A stretch of DNA of 64,000 nucleotides from Bog-473 sp963764305 (GCA_963764305.1 CAVXSD010000006.1:496001-560000), one strand, 5' to 3'; counted from the first letter of the stretch, positions 8,123 to 17,941 are shown. Translations and numbers: made by a program. Notes: generated by a model not told the origin, from the sequence alone.

Positions 8123-9318
8123 TGCAGATCGGGATCGGCCCCGAAGGCCCGATCCGGGGGCGGCGGGTCGCCGTCACGGGTCTTGGCGCGGTCACGTGCT
8201 GCGGGGTCGGGGTGGATGCACTGTGGGAGGGACTGCTCCACCCCACGGTTGTGGGCGGGGTCGTACGCGACTACGAGCCCAAGGACTGGTTCGGACCCAA
8301 GGAGGCGCGCCAGCTCGACCGGTTCGCACAGTTCTCCATGGTGTCGGCCGACCAGGCCGTCAGCGCGGCCGGTGACGTCGCCGTCGATCCCGCCAAGGCG
8401 GGCGTCGTGTTCGCCACCGGGGTCGGCGGACTCGAGACCCTGGCCGGTCAGGTGGGTGTCTACAACGAGAAGGGGGCCGACCGGGTCTCCCCGCGCCTCG
8501 TCCCGATGATGATGGCCAACGCCGGGGCGGCCGGCATCTCCATGCGTCTGGGGTGGCGTGGTCCGTCCGAGGTGATCTGCACGGCGTGTGCCGCCGGCAC
8601 GCACGCCATCGCCGCCGCCGCCCGGCTTGTCGCCACGGGTCGCTGCGACGTGGTCATCGGGGGCGGCTCCGAGGCCAGCATGCACCCCGTCGCCCTGGCC
8701 GCCTTCGCCAACATGACGGCGCTCTCGTCATCGGGCCACTCGCGCCCCTTCGACGCCCGGCGCGACGGTTTCGTCATGACCGAAGGGGCGGCCGCACTCG
8801 TGCTCGAGGACTGGGACCGGGCCGTGGCGCGCGGTGCCACGATTTACGCCGAAGTGGCGGGGGCCGCCAGCACCGCCGACGCCCATCACATCACCGCGCC
8901 CGCGCCGGACGGCACTGGCGCGGTTGGCTGCATGGAGCTGGCGCTGGCCGACGCCGGCATCGAGCCGTCCGACGTCGGGCACATCAACGCGCACGGCACT
9001 TCGACACCCCTCAACGATCTGGCCGAAGCGAGGGCCATCGTCAAGGTCTTCGGCGACCCGGGTCCCCTGGTCACCTCGACGAAGGGGGTGACCGGCCACG
9101 GGCTGGCCGCGGCCGGCGCCATCGAAGCGGTGGCCGCCGTGCTCACCATCGACCGCGCCACCATCCCGCCGACCGCCGGCTACGGCGAGCCCGACCCCGA
9201 GATCTCCATTCAGATCGTGCACGGCGAGCCGCGCCCCTGGGAGCCCGCCGCGGTGCTCTCGAACTCTTTCGGCTTCGGCGGCCACAATGGCTGCCTGGTG
9301 CTGCTGCCCCCCGGCTGA
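8122..9318 (+). CDS. fabF: 3-oxoacyl-ACP synthase II (KAS II)
   Basis: Condenses malonyl-ACP with acyl-ACP; 398 aa, thiolase fold. The catalytic triad motifs are all present: Cys in CTACAAGTHAI, His in NAHGTSTPLND and His in KGVTGHGLAAAG. The C-terminal NSFGFGGHNGCLV is the family signature. The ATG overlaps the acpP stop (TGATG), so it is probably co-translated. fabH and other FAS II genes are not in the window. Confidence 0.96.
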   Translation: MQIGIGPEGPIRGRRVAVTGLGAVTCCGVGVDALWEGLLHPTVVGGVVRDYEPKDWFGPKEARQLDRFAQFSMVSADQAVSAAGDVAVDPAKAGVVFATGVGGLETLAGQVGVYNEKGADRVSPRLVPMMMANAGAAGISMRLGWRGPSEVICTACAAGTHAIAAAARLVATGRCDVVIGGGSEASMHPVALAAFANMTALSSSGHSRPFDARRDGFVMTEGAAALVLEDWDRAVARGATIYAEVAGAASTADAHHITAPAPDGTGAVGCMELALADAGIEPSDVGHINAHGTSTPLNDLAEARAIVKVFGDPGPLVTSTKGVTGHGLAAAGAIEAVAAVLTIDRATIPPTAGYGEPDPEISIQIVHGEPRPWEPAAVLSNSFGFGGHNGCLVLLPPG

Positions 9319-9378
9319 ACCCAGCCGGTAAGGTCGCACCTCCGCTGCCGCCGGTGCAGCGACTGGTGAGGTCCGTCG

Positions 9379-10590
9379 ATGGGAAGGCTGCAAACCTGGG
9401 CCGGCGCGGCGCGCCATTCCCGCCTGTTCCAGGTCGTGGCCGCAGTAGCGGTCATTGCCCTGGTGGCGGGAGGCGTCGTGGTGGCCACGCGCAGCCGCCC
9501 GCCGGCGCCGACCCCCGCCCCGAAGGTCTCGACCCGCGCCCTCTCCCTCGGCGACTCGGTCCCCTACGGGCACGGGCTGGCCAATCCCTATCTGACGCCC
9601 CAGATCGGGCTCCCCGCCCGTGCGGTCTCCCAGGGCCCCTCGCCCCAGGCCTACCCCAGCCTGGTGGCCGATGACCTCGGGCTGACGATGACCGTGCGGA
9701 GCACCAACTGCCACCTGGCCGGCGACCAGCTCTCCATAAGCGGTGCGGTGGCCGACGGTGCCGACAACACGACGCGCGACGGGCAATGCCCCGTCCCTCC
9801 CCAGCGAGCCCGGAACATGGCCGACGAGATCGCGTCGGCCGACCTGGCGCAGCACCCGGCCCGCTTGGTCCTCCTGCAGGACGGGGCCGACGACATCGAC
9901 TTCAGCGCCTGCCTCGAGTTCCAGCTGGCCCGCGTCCTGGGGGCCGGCCTCGGTCTCGGGCACAGCTGCGTCACCAACGGGTCCGTGACGCCGCACGTCG
10001 CAGCGGACCTGGCCAACGTGCGGACGAGCCTGGCCCACGCCATCGAGACCCTGGCGCCACACGCCGCGACCATCGCGGTGCTCGACTACTACCAGCCGAT
10101 CCCGGAGCCGTCGCAGATCGCCAAGGGCACCGCGACGTCTGGTCTGCGCACCAACCTGGTCTGCAGCGGATTGAAGCCCAATGCCGGCAGCACCTTCGCC
10201 GCGGCCCAGGTCGTCCTGTCGGCTCTCAACAAGGCCGTTGCCGGAGCCGTGGGTGACGCGCGCACCCACCACGTCAAGAACGTGACCCTGGTCGACGTGT
10301 CGGGCGCCCTCGACGGCCACGGGATCTGCACGGCGCAGCCCTGGGTCTTCTCGGGCGAACCGGTTCCCGACACGACGCTGGCGGCCGACGCCGAGCGCAT
10401 CCTGGCCGCCAAGGCCTGCTCCGGGACGGATGCCCTCCATGGGCAGATGTCCTGCGCGTCCCTGACCGGGTCGGCGTTGGCGGCCGAGCGGAGCCTGCAG
10501 GACTACGTGTGGCGGGCCGCCCACCCGACGGCGGCGGGACAGCGAGCCATCGCCGCGCTGGTAGAGCACCAGCTCGGCCGAGTTCGCTAG
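9379..10590 (+). CDS. Secreted or membrane-anchored SGNH/GDSL hydrolase
   Basis: 403-aa predicted esterase or lipase-like enzyme outside the cytoplasm. An N-terminal hydrophobic helix at ~15-35 (VVAAVAVIALVAGGVVVA) is a signal anchor. Block I follows at ~55 (LSLGDSVPYGHG, catalytic Ser). Block V is WRAAHPTAAG near the C-terminus: the His is present, but the Asp usually two or three residues before it is replaced by Arg-Ala-Ala. Several cysteines suggest disulfides. GAGG sits 8 nt before the ATG. It follows fabF by 60 bp and converges with trpA, overlapping it by 4 bp. The substrate is unknown. Confidence 0.8.
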   Translation: MGRLQTWAGAARHSRLFQVVAAVAVIALVAGGVVVATRSRPPAPTPAPKVSTRALSLGDSVPYGHGLANPYLTPQIGLPARAVSQGPSPQAYPSLVADDLGLTMTVRSTNCHLAGDQLSISGAVADGADNTTRDGQCPVPPQRARNMADEIASADLAQHPARLVLLQDGADDIDFSACLEFQLARVLGAGLGLGHSCVTNGSVTPHVAADLANVRTSLAHAIETLAPHAATIAVLDYYQPIPEPSQIAKGTATSGLRTNLVCSGLKPNAGSTFAAAQVVLSALNKAVAGAVGDARTHHVKNVTLVDVSGALDGHGICTAQPWVFSGEPVPDTTLAADAERILAAKACSGTDALHGQMSCASLTGSALAAERSLQDYVWRAAHPTAAGQRAIAALVEHQLGRVR

Positions 10591-11357
10591 TCGATCGCCT
10601 GGCGCAACGACCCGACGAAGGCCGCAGCTCCGTCGGGGCCCTCGTCCTGGAGCAGGCGGCGCACCAGGGCCGAGCCGACCACCACGCCGTCGGCCACCTC
10701 GCACACCTCAGCGGCCTGCGCCGGCGTCGACACACCCACGCCCACACAGACCGGCAGGTCGGTGCAGCACCGGATCTTCTCGACGACCCTGGTCACGTCC
10801 TTCCCCAAATCGCCTCGCTCACCGGTGACACCCATGCGGGCCACGGCGTAGACGAAGCCGCCGGCCCGCGCACAGATGCGCTCCACCCGATCTGGCGGAG
10901 ACGACGGGGCGACCAGCAGGACCGTGTCGATCCCTGCGGCGTCCGCCTCGAGTGCCCACGGAGCGATCTCCTCGATCGGGAGGTCGGGGATGATGGCACC
11001 GCGCACTCCGGCCGAGGCCAGCGAGCGCGCCATGCGCTTGTGCCCCGCCCGGTAGACGAGGTTGTAGTAGGTCATGACGGCCACGGGTACCGGGGCGTCG
11101 GCCCGCGCGATGCCGTCGAGGACCCCGTCGGGCACCGTCCCCCGGGTCAGGGCACGCAGGGCAGCCTCCTGGACCACCGGCCCGTCCATCATCGGGTCCG
11201 AGAATGGGATGCCGACCTCGACCGCGTCGGCCCCGGCCGCGATCACTGCGGCGAGGGACTGCGTCCAGTCGTCGGTCATACCCCCCATCAGATAGGGAAT
11301 CAGCAGCTTGCGCCCGCGCTCGCGGCCGGCCCGTAGCTCCTTCTCGAGGTCAGGCAT
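10587..11357 (-). CDS. trpA: Tryptophan synthase alpha subunit
   Basis: Cleaves indole-3-glycerol phosphate to indole plus glyceraldehyde-3-phosphate, passing indole to TrpB. 256-aa TIM barrel. VEVGIPFSDPMMDGP carries the catalytic Glu and Asp, YYNLVYRAG and IIPDLPIEE are conserved, and GVGVSTPAQA is the phosphate-binding region. It is the last gene of the trp run; its ATG lies 8 bp inside trpB. Confidence 0.96.
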   Translation of the reverse strand: MPDLEKELRAGRERGRKLLIPYLMGGMTDDWTQSLAAVIAAGADAVEVGIPFSDPMMDGPVVQEAALRALTRGTVPDGVLDGIARADAPVPVAVMTYYNLVYRAGHKRMARSLASAGVRGAIIPDLPIEEIAPWALEADAAGIDTVLLVAPSSPPDRVERICARAGGFVYAVARMGVTGERGDLGKDVTRVVEKIRCCTDLPVCVGVGVSTPAQAAEVCEVADGVVVGSALVRRLLQDEGPDGAAAFVGSLRQAID

Positions 11358-12542
11358 CCGTCTCGCGGCCGAAGATCTCGCGCACCTGGGCCACGTCCTT
11401 GTCGCCGCGGCCCGACAGCGTCACCAGGACCGTCGAGCCGGCCGGCAACGCGTCGGTGCCGGCACAGCGGGCGACCCAGGCCACCGCGTGGGCCGATTCG
11501 AGCGCAGGAATGATGCCTTCGGTGTGGCTGAGGAGGCGGAAGGCCTCGAGCACCTCGGCGTCCGTCGCCATGGAGTATTCGGCCCGCCCCGTGGCCGCCA
11601 GGTGCGCGTGCTCGGGTCCCAGCCCCGGGTAGTCCAGCCCGGCGGAGATCGACTCGGCCTCCAGGATCTGCCCTGCTTCGTCCTGGAGGAGGCGCGAGTG
11701 CATCCCGTGCAGGACGCCCGGAATCCCGTTGGTCACGGCGGCGCCGCCGGCTGCCTCGACGCCGACCAGCCGGGCCGGCGTGTCCACGAAGCCGGCGAAC
11801 GTCCCGGCGGCGTTGGAGCCCCCGCCGATGCAGGCGACGACCACGTCGGGCGCGGCGCCCCCAGCAGCTCCCGGCACTGGCCGCGGGCCTCCTCGCCGAC
11901 CACGCGCTGGAGCTGGCGCACCATGTAGGGGAACGGGTGCGGCCCCATGACCGACCCGAGGCAGTAGTGCGTGGTGTCCACCGTGGCCACCCACTCCCGC
12001 ATCGCCTCGTTGACCGCATCCTTCAGCGTCCGGCTGCCCGAGGTGACCGGCCGCACCTCCGCGCCCAGCAGCTCCATGCGGAACACATTGAGCTCCTGAC
12101 GCTTCGTGTCCACCTCGCCCATGAAGACCGTGCACTGGAGCCCGAAGAGCGCGGCGGCCGTGGCCGAGGCCACACCGTGCTGGCCCGCGCCAGTCTCGGC
12201 GATCATCCGTGACTTGCCCATGCGGGTGGTCAGCAGGGCCTGGCCGACGACGTTGTTGAGCTTGTGGGAGCCCGTGTGGGCCAGGTCCTCCCGCTTGAGC
12301 AGCACCCGAACCCCGAGGCGCTCCGACAAGCGGGCGCACTCGGTCACCGGAGTCGGGCGACCCCCGTAGTGGTGCAGGAGGGAATCGAGCTCGGCCCGGT
12401 ACGCCGGGTCGGCCCAGGCGTCGTCGAACCACTTCTCGAGCTCGAGGCAGGCGGGCATGAGCGACTCCGGTACGAAGCGACCACCGAATTCGCCGAAACG
12501 CCCGTCCGGACCCGGATGGCCCATCAGGCTCTCGTCGCTCAT
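11350..12542 (-). CDS. trpB: Tryptophan synthase beta subunit (one frameshift)
   Basis: PLP enzyme joining indole and serine to make tryptophan. The N-terminal frame (from ATG 12542) carries GRFGEFGGRFVPE, the PLP lysine in HTGSHKLNN, and GAGQHGVA. The C-terminal frame resumes with PDVVVACIGGGSNAAG and ends with TVLVTLSGRGDKDV. The two meet at a run of five C (plus strand) at 11858-11862, where one missing base would restore a normal ~397-aa TrpB. A homopolymer sequencing error is the simplest reading. The ATG overlaps the trpF stop (ATGA). Confidence 0.93.
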
Positions 12543-13222
12543 CCGTCCCTCCAGTCGTAGGGCTCCTCTGCGACGGCGTCGCGCAAGGGTTCCCGCGCCG
12601 CGACATCGGCGCCGGCCTGGCGCGCGTTGACGATGAAGTTCCGCAGGAGCAAGGGGTCCTTGCGGCCGGGTGCCGCCTCGACACCGCTCGACACGTCGAC
12701 TCCACGCGGACGCAGATGGGCCACCGCCGGGCCCACGTTGTCGGGGCGCAGGCCGCCCGAGACGATCAGGCGTTCATGGTCGACCACGCCCTCGGCCAGC
12801 CGCCAATCGAAGACCTGACCCGACCCCGGGTTCTCGCCGTCGACGAGGAGCAGGTCCGCGCCGAATTCATCGAAGCGCACGATGGTGCGGTCCCCCGCCG
12901 GGAAGGCCTTGATGACCGTCGGCACACGGGCGCGGACCCATTGGGTCTCCTCCGCCGTCTCGTGCCCGTGCAGCTGCGCCGCACCGAGGCCCGCGATCCG
13001 GACGGCGTCCACAATGCGCTGGGGCGCCTCGTCGCGGAAGACGCCCACGGTCAGCACGTGCTCCGGCAGCCGCTTCGCGATGTCGCCGGCGAGCTGCACC
13101 GAGACCTGCCGCGAGGAAGGGGCGAAGATGAAGCCCACCGCCGAAGCCCCGAGACTGACCGAGAGCAGCGCGTCCGCCTCGGACGTGATCCCGCAGATCT
13201 TGACCAAGAGGTCCTCGATCAT
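12539..13222 (-). CDS. trpF: Phosphoribosylanthranilate isomerase
   Basis: Amadori isomerisation of N-(5-phosphoribosyl)anthranilate to CdRP. 227-aa TIM barrel with VKICGIT (catalytic Cys), LLVDGENPGSGQ..DW, LIVSGGLRPDNV and GVDVSSGVE. Many Actinomycetota lack trpF and use the bifunctional isomerase PriA; a dedicated trpF next to trpC here, plus a separate hisA at 19.5-20.3 kb, argues this lineage keeps two specialised enzymes. The start overlaps the trpC stop by ATGA. Confidence 0.95.
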   Translation of the reverse strand: MIEDLLVKICGITSEADALLSVSLGASAVGFIFAPSSRQVSVQLAGDIAKRLPEHVLTVGVFRDEAPQRIVDAVRIAGLGAAQLHGHETAEETQWVRARVPTVIKAFPAGDRTIVRFDEFGADLLLVDGENPGSGQVFDWRLAEGVVDHERLIVSGGLRPDNVGPAVAHLRPRGVDVSSGVEAAPGRKDPLLLRNFIVNARQAGADVAAREPLRDAVAEEPYDWRDG

Positions 13223-14007
13223 CGCGTCCCGACGGGATGCCCGACCAGCTCGCGGAGCTGGGCCGGCCGGTCTCCGGCCCGCACGAGGGTCTCACCGACC
13301 AAGATGGCGTCATAGCCGGCCTCGGCCAGCCGGCGGGCGTCGTCACCGTCGCGGATCCCCGACTCGGCCACCGCGACCACCTCGGCCGGAATGCGCGCCG
13401 CCAGCGCGCAGGCGCGCTCGTGATCCACCTGGAACGTGCGCAGGTCGCGCTGGTTGACCCCGATCAACCCGGCGCCGGCGGCGAGGGCGCGCGTCAACTC
13501 CTCCTTGTCGTGCACCTCCACCAGCGCGGCCAGACCGAGCTCCTCGGCCAGGGCGGCGCACGCCAGGAGCTCGCCGTCCGACAACGCGGCGGCGATGAGC
13601 AGAACGGCGTCCGCCCCCATCAGGCGGGCGTCGGCCACGTCGGCCTCCTGCACCGTGAAGTCCTTGCGCAGGGCGGGCAGGCCCGAGGCCTGGCGCGCCG
13701 CGGCCAGGTCGGCAGGCGAGCCGCCGAAGAAGTCCACGTCGGTCAGGACCGAGAGGCAGGCGGCGCCACCCGCGACGTAGTCCTTCGCCACCACATCGGC
13801 CTGCAGCCCGGGGTCCAGGTCGCCCTTGGACGGGGAACGCCGCTTGATCTCCGCGATGCACGACAGGCCGCCGCCGCGCAGCGCGCCGGCGAAGTCCCGG
13901 GGCGGTGGCGTGCTCGCCGCCTGTTCGACCAGGTCGGACAGGGGGCGGCGGTCAGACTCGGCGCGGGCCCGGTGGGAGACGAGGATGTCCGCCAGGTAGG
14001 TGGGCAT
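13219..14007 (-). CDS. trpC: Indole-3-glycerol phosphate synthase
   Basis: Closes the indole ring from CdRP. 262-aa TIM barrel with CIAEIKRRSPSKGDL (catalytic Lys and substrate loop), LRKDFTVQE, IGVNQRDLRTF and VAVAESGIRD. The first of the compact trpC-F-B-A block, in which every junction overlaps. No strong SD precedes the ATG. Upstream come two small hypothetical genes on the same strand. Confidence 0.95.
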   Translation of the reverse strand: MPTYLADILVSHRARAESDRRPLSDLVEQAASTPPPRDFAGALRGGGLSCIAEIKRRSPSKGDLDPGLQADVVAKDYVAGGAACLSVLTDVDFFGGSPADLAAARQASGLPALRKDFTVQEADVADARLMGADAVLLIAAALSDGELLACAALAEELGLAALVEVHDKEELTRALAAGAGLIGVNQRDLRTFQVDHERACALAARIPAEVVAVAESGIRDGDDARRLAEAGYDAILVGETLVRAGDRPAQLRELVGHPVGTR

Positions 14008-14100
14008 GACGCTTCAGCGTAGTGGCGCACCCTTTCCGCCCCGGTCCAGGCCCCGCGCGCCGGCCACCCGGCCCCCGGGACGGTCGCGCCGTCACACCGC

Positions 14101-14310
14101 TCAGCCGCGGAGGCGGCGGAGCACGCGCGCCCGTCGTTGGCGCGCCTCGCGCGGAAGTGGGCTGACCGGCTTCCCGAGCGGACGGCCGGCCGCTTCGGCA
14201 TCATGCAGCATCTCGGCCAGGCCCGAGTAGATGACCTCGATGGTGAAGTCGTCGACTTCGATGGCCGCCACTTCGCTACCGTCGTCCGCCAGGTGGATGA
14301 CCCTGACCAT
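14101..14310 (-). CDS. Small hypothetical protein, 69 aa
   Basis: From ATG 14310 the product is 69 aa: an acidic N-terminal part (VIHLADDGSEVAAIEVDDF) then a strongly basic tail (REARQRRARVLRRLRG). Its start overlaps the stop of the 54-codon frame upstream (TGATG). No family recognised. The paired arrangement and ordinary codon use make it plausible as a gene. A longer 100-aa version from 14403 runs through the neighbouring frame and is less likely. Confidence 0.5.
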   Translation of the reverse strand: MVRVIHLADDGSEVAAIEVDDFTIEVIYSGLAEMLHDAEAAGRPLGKPVSPLPREARQRRARVLRRLRG

Positions 14311-14474
14311 CAGTCCCCCAGAACCCGGTGGCGAACTTCCTCGCCCCGACGCTCGATGGCGATGCAGTTGCCGTCGCGGAAGATCCAGCCGACCTCGCGC
14401 CACGGGTCGAGGTCGGGCAGCGCCTCGGCCCGCCCCGTGCTCACCACGTGCCTGTCGTCATTGCTGCGGCCCAC
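14310..14474 (-). CDS. Small hypothetical protein, ~54 aa
   Basis: GTG 14474 opens a 54-aa frame whose second half, WREVGWIFRDGNCIAIERRG, looks protein-like (alternating hydrophobics, Trp, Cys). A downstream GTG would give about 44 aa. GGAGG lies ~13 nt before the GTG. It is coupled to the next small gene through TGATG. Family unknown. Too short for confident calling. Confidence 0.4.
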   Translation of the reverse strand: MGRSNDDRHVVSTGRAEALPDLDPWREVGWIFRDGNCIAIERRGEEVRHRVLGD

Positions 14475-14567
14475 ACGGAGAGGTTGCGCCTCCGTTGTCT
14501 CAGGTGCGGTGACGTCCGGTTGCAGTTGTGGTGCTTGCGTGCCTCGAGGTCGACGAACTCGTCATCC

Positions 14568-14621
14568 CTGCCAGCGCCTGCCAGCCCTGCCAGCCCTGCC
14601 AGCCCTGCCATCCCTGCCCTG
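14568..14621. repeat. 9-bp tandem repeat (CCTGCCAGC)
   Basis: About six units of CCTGCCAGC or close variants in the spacer between the small genes and the DUF6186-like gene. Apparently non-coding; it would read Leu-Ala-Gly repeats on the minus strand. Confidence 0.65.
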
Positions 14622-14651
14622 GTCACGTGCTGTGCTGGACGCCGCTCGGGC

Positions 14652-14855
14652 TCAGCGGGCAAAGAGGTGCCAGCCCGCCCACATCCAGGACAGGACCAGG
14701 AGCACCCGCAGGAACGGTCCCGTGGCCAGGCGCTCCAGGACCACGCCGGGCCGGGCGAGCGTGGACCCGGCCGTGCGCGACCGCGCCCACAGGCCCAGAG
14801 CGCAGAGCGACGAGGCCCAGGACGGCCCGCACGGCGTACGAGAGCGCGGAGTCAC
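14652..14855 (-). CDS. Small membrane protein, DUF6186-like
   Basis: 67 aa from a GTG that overlaps the upstream stop (GTGA). The C-terminal half, LLVLSWMWAGWHLFAR, matches my memory of DUF6186, a short actinobacterial membrane protein ending in W-x-GWH-x-FxR. The N-terminal ~20 residues in this frame are not hydrophobic. An alternative frame over the same bases reads SYAVRAVLGLVAL, a better membrane helix, so compensating indels are likely. Function unknown. Confidence 0.5.
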   Translation of the reverse strand: MTPRSRTPCGPSWASSLCALGLWARSRTAGSTLARPGVVLERLATGPFLRVLLVLSWMWAGWHLFAR

Positions 14856-15256
14856 GGCGACGGGGTCGGCTCCTGCCGCGGCGCCGGCTCCGGAGTGGGC
14901 GTCGACGTCGGCGCCAGCGTCCCCTTGCGCAGAATCGCCGTGCCCAGGCACAGCCAGGCGAAGAACATCAGGGCCTTCAACACGAAGAATCGATCCACCG
15001 CATCGAACATGGAGCTCAGTGTCGGGTGGTCGGCCCGGCTGCCGCGGGCGGCGTAGTCGGCCAGCTCCCACAGCACGATGGCGGCGAACAGGACGACCCA
15101 GGCGCGGAAGGGATGGGTCCCGTCGGCGCCGACCCGGCGCGGCCGCGGCCGGAGGGGCCAGCGGATGACGACGAGGACCGCCAGCCCGATGATGGGAAGC
15201 GCTGTCAGGACGTCGGCGGGCTTCGTGAACGCAGTGGTCCCGGCCGCGCGCCAAGG
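14852..15256 (-). CDS. Hypothetical membrane protein, start unclear
   Basis: The frame from a TAG at 15257-15259 down to 14852 reads as a membrane protein: hydrophobic segments VLTALPIIGLAVLVVI, AWVVLFAAIVLWELA and KALMFFAWLCLGTAIL, then a Pro/Thr/Glu tail. No ATG, GTG or TTG exists in frame before the GTG at 15076, which lies inside the second helix. A TTG at 15254 in another frame suggests a 5' frameshift. It lies in the error-dense 14.6-18 kb segment. No family recognised; coupled to the DUF6186-like gene. Confidence 0.5.
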   Translation of the reverse strand, partial: PWRAAGTTAFTKPADVLTALPIIGLAVLVVIRWPLRPRPRRVGADGTHPFRAWVVLFAAIVLWELADYAARGSRADHPTLSSMFDAVDRFFVLKALMFFAWLCLGTAILRKGTLAPTSTPTPEPAPRQEPTPSP

Positions 15257-15351
15257 CTAGGCGAGGGCCGCCACCGCGCCGAGCAGCGCGAGGTGGCGTG
15301 GGTGCCGGCCGCCGGGGCGCTCCTCTGCCGCCACCGGTGCGCCCGTCCGCC

Positions 15352-16362
15352 TCAGCCCGGCCCGGGGGCCGCGTCGCCGGTAAGCGGCAAGCTCATGGCC
15401 CGGACGGCGCGCGAGCCGCCGACGCCCTCGCCAGAGCGCACGCGGATCGGCCCCGGGGACGGGACGTTGCGCTGCAGGTAGCCGAGCGCCACCCACGCGC
15501 CGAGCTCCACGCTCCAGGCCGCTGAGGTGATGCTGCCCGCCACCTTGTCCTCCGCCGCACCGTCGCCGGCGGGCGCCTCGCCGCCGTGCAGGGTCATTCC
15601 CCGGGTCAGCGGCGGCCCCTCACCGGCGGGCGCCACCACGCCGATGAGGCGTCGGGCGACGTTCGACCCGCGTGCAGTCGATCCGCGCCACCAGTTCCTG
15701 TCCCGTGTAACACCCCTTCGTGAAGCTCACCGTGCGCTCGACCAACGCCGCCTCTGCCGCGATGGTCTTGCCTGTGAGCTCTGTGCCCATGGCCGGGATC
15801 CCCGAAACGATCCGGCACGCCTCGACGGCGTCTCCCCCGCAGGCGATGACGCCGGCCGGGAGTGTGGCGGCGTCCGGCCCCAGCACCACGTCCTCGGGGC
15901 CCAGCAGATCGATCCCAGTCCAGCCGTTCCACTCGAAGGGCAGGGCCAGCACGCCTCGTTCGGCCAGGACCGTCAACAGGCCCGCCGCCGCCTCGGCGAC
16001 CGCCTCGCCCCGCAGCGACAGGCCCGCCAGGGCAACGGCTCCAGCTCGACCTTCGAGCGCAGGAGGAAGCGGCGCAGGCGCGTCGCCACGGCGTCCCCGT
16101 AGCCGGCGTCGACGTCCAGCACGAACCCATGCCCGTCGGTCCGGGTCACCCGCAGCAGGGCCGACAGCTTTCCGTCCGGCTCGAGCAGCAACGTGTCCGC
16201 CGCCGCGCCCACCGCCAGGGCCGACACGTCCTGGCTCAGCTGGCCCTGCAGGTAGGCCTCGGCGTCCGGCCCGCGCACGGCCAGCACGTCCCGGGCGGCC
16301 CTGAAGGCGCCCGCGCCGCGGCGCAGCGCATCGGTCTCGGTTTCGAGCGCCGCCACCGTCAC
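15352..16362 (-). CDS. ygfZ: Folate-binding YgfZ/GcvT-like protein (two frameshifts)
   Basis: Tetrahydrofolate-binding protein of the YgfZ family, associated in E. coli with iron-sulfur protein maintenance. Three frames together give ~335 aa, the family length. The N-terminus has VRGPDAEAYLQGQLSQDV, the middle FEWNGWTGIDLLG and the diagnostic FTKGCYTGQELVARID, and the end WVALGYLQRNV. Breaks fall near 16035 and 15670. GTG 16362 has GGAGGGA just upstream and overlaps the trpE stop (GTGA). All signature motifs are intact, so I favour sequence error over decay. Confidence 0.85.
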
Positions 16363-17941
16363 GGCTCCCTCCGGACGTCGCGCGCCGCACCCATGCCCCG
16401 CGCCGCGGTGACGGCGACCAGCAGCGCGCCCGCCTTGTGCGCGCACTCCTCGTCCTCGCTCTGCGGATCGCTGTCGGCCACGATCCCCGCGCCCGCCTGG
16501 ACGCTGGCCCGCCCGTCGGGCGTCACCACCATGGTACGGATGGCGATGGCGGTGTCGACGTTGCCCGAGAAGTCGATGTAGCCGACGACGCCGCCGTAGA
16601 CGCCGCGCTTGGTCGGCTCGAGCTCGTCGATGATCTCCATGGCGCGCACCTTGGGCGCGCCCGAGAGCGTTCCGGCGGGCAGCGTCGCCCGCAGCACGTC
16701 GATCGGGCCCTTGCCCTCGGCCAGCTCGCCCGACACCTGCGAGGTGATGTGCATGATGTGGCTGTAGCGCTCGATCGTCATGAGCTCGTCGACCTTCTCG
16801 GTGCCGAAGCGCACGACCCGGCCCGACGTCGTTGCGGGCCAGGTCGACCAGCATGATGTGCTCGGCCAGCTCCTTGGGGTCCTCGGCCAGCTCCCCCTCG
16901 AGGAGCCGGTCGTGCTGCTCGTTCTCCCCGCGGGCCGCGAGCCGGCGATGGGCCGGGAGATCACGACGCCGTCGCGCAGCCGCACCATCGGCTCGGGCGA
17001 CGCCCCGACGACCGTCACCTCGGGGAAGCGCAGGAAGTACATGTACGGGACTCGGATTGAGCAGGCGCAGGGCGCGGTAGACGTCGAAGGGGTCGGCACC
17101 GAGGTCGAGGTCGAAGCGCTGCGAGAGCACGACCTGGAAGATGTCGCCGGCCCGGATGTACTCCTTGGCCACCCCGATCGACGGCCTTGTAGTCCGCCGC
17201 GGAGACCGTCCGTGTCGCGTCGGCCTTCAGCAGTTCCGCCGGCGGTGCGGCCACCAGCGGCGGCCCCGAGCCCTCCCCGGGCCGGGCGCAGTCCGCCGCC
17301 AGCTCGACGCAGCCGGGCGCAGGCGGCCTCGTAGGCCGCTGCCACCGCCTCGGCGTCGACCACGCCGTCGGGCGCGTCGGGCACCACCACGTTGTCGACG
17401 AGCACGATGCGCTGGCGCCAGTGGTCGAAGGCGCAGAACTGGCCGATGACGACCAGCGCCGCGTCGGGGTGGCCGAGGTCGTCCACCGGCGGGCCGGGAG
17501 GCGCTCGACCTCGCGCACCACGTCATAGCCCAGATACCCGACCAGCCCGCCGTGCAGCGGCGGCAGCCCGGCGAGCAGCGGCGACTGGTAACGCGTCACG
17601 AGGGCCTCCACCGCGGCCAGGATCCCGTCGTCCGAGCTCGGCACACCGAGGCGCCCCGATGGCCTCGACACGACGGCCCCGCGCCGTGAGCGTGGCGAGC
17701 GGGCGGCGCCCCACGAAGGAATAGCGGCCCCAGCGCTCGCCGCCCTCGACCGACTCGAAGAGGAAGCCGTCCCCGTCCCCCACGATGTTGGCGAAGCAGG
17801 TGACCGGCGTCAGCGTGTCGGCCACCACTTCGCACCAGACCGGCAGGATCGTGTGCTCCTTGGCCAGCGCCGCGAACTCGGCGGGGTCGGGGCGGAAGGC
17901 CAGCGCACCCGGGCCCGGCCCGGGCCGGCGCCGGGTGTCAC
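16359..17941 (-). CDS. trpE: Anthranilate synthase component I (about seven frame changes)
   Basis: Chorismate plus amide nitrogen to anthranilate, first step of tryptophan synthesis. Recognisable parts in order, in alternating frames: LPVWCEVVADTLTP (N-terminal, tryptophan-sensing region), GGLVGYLGYDVVREVERLP, IRAGDIFQVVLSQRF, GASPEPMVRL, the chorismate-binding signature HIMLVDLARNDVG, TLPAGTLSGAPKVRAMEIID and VQAGAGIVADSDP. Breaks lie near 17655, 17490, 17300, 17180, 17055, 16940 and 16822. Every motif is conserved, so the gene is probably intact in life. GTG 17941 overlaps the hisI stop. TrpG is not present here. Confidence 0.88.

Noticed and set aside
16359..17941. trpE as a true pseudogene
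   Set aside because: All chorismate-binding motifs are conserved across the broken frames and no nonsense substitutions are needed, only indels; the rest of the trp genes are present.
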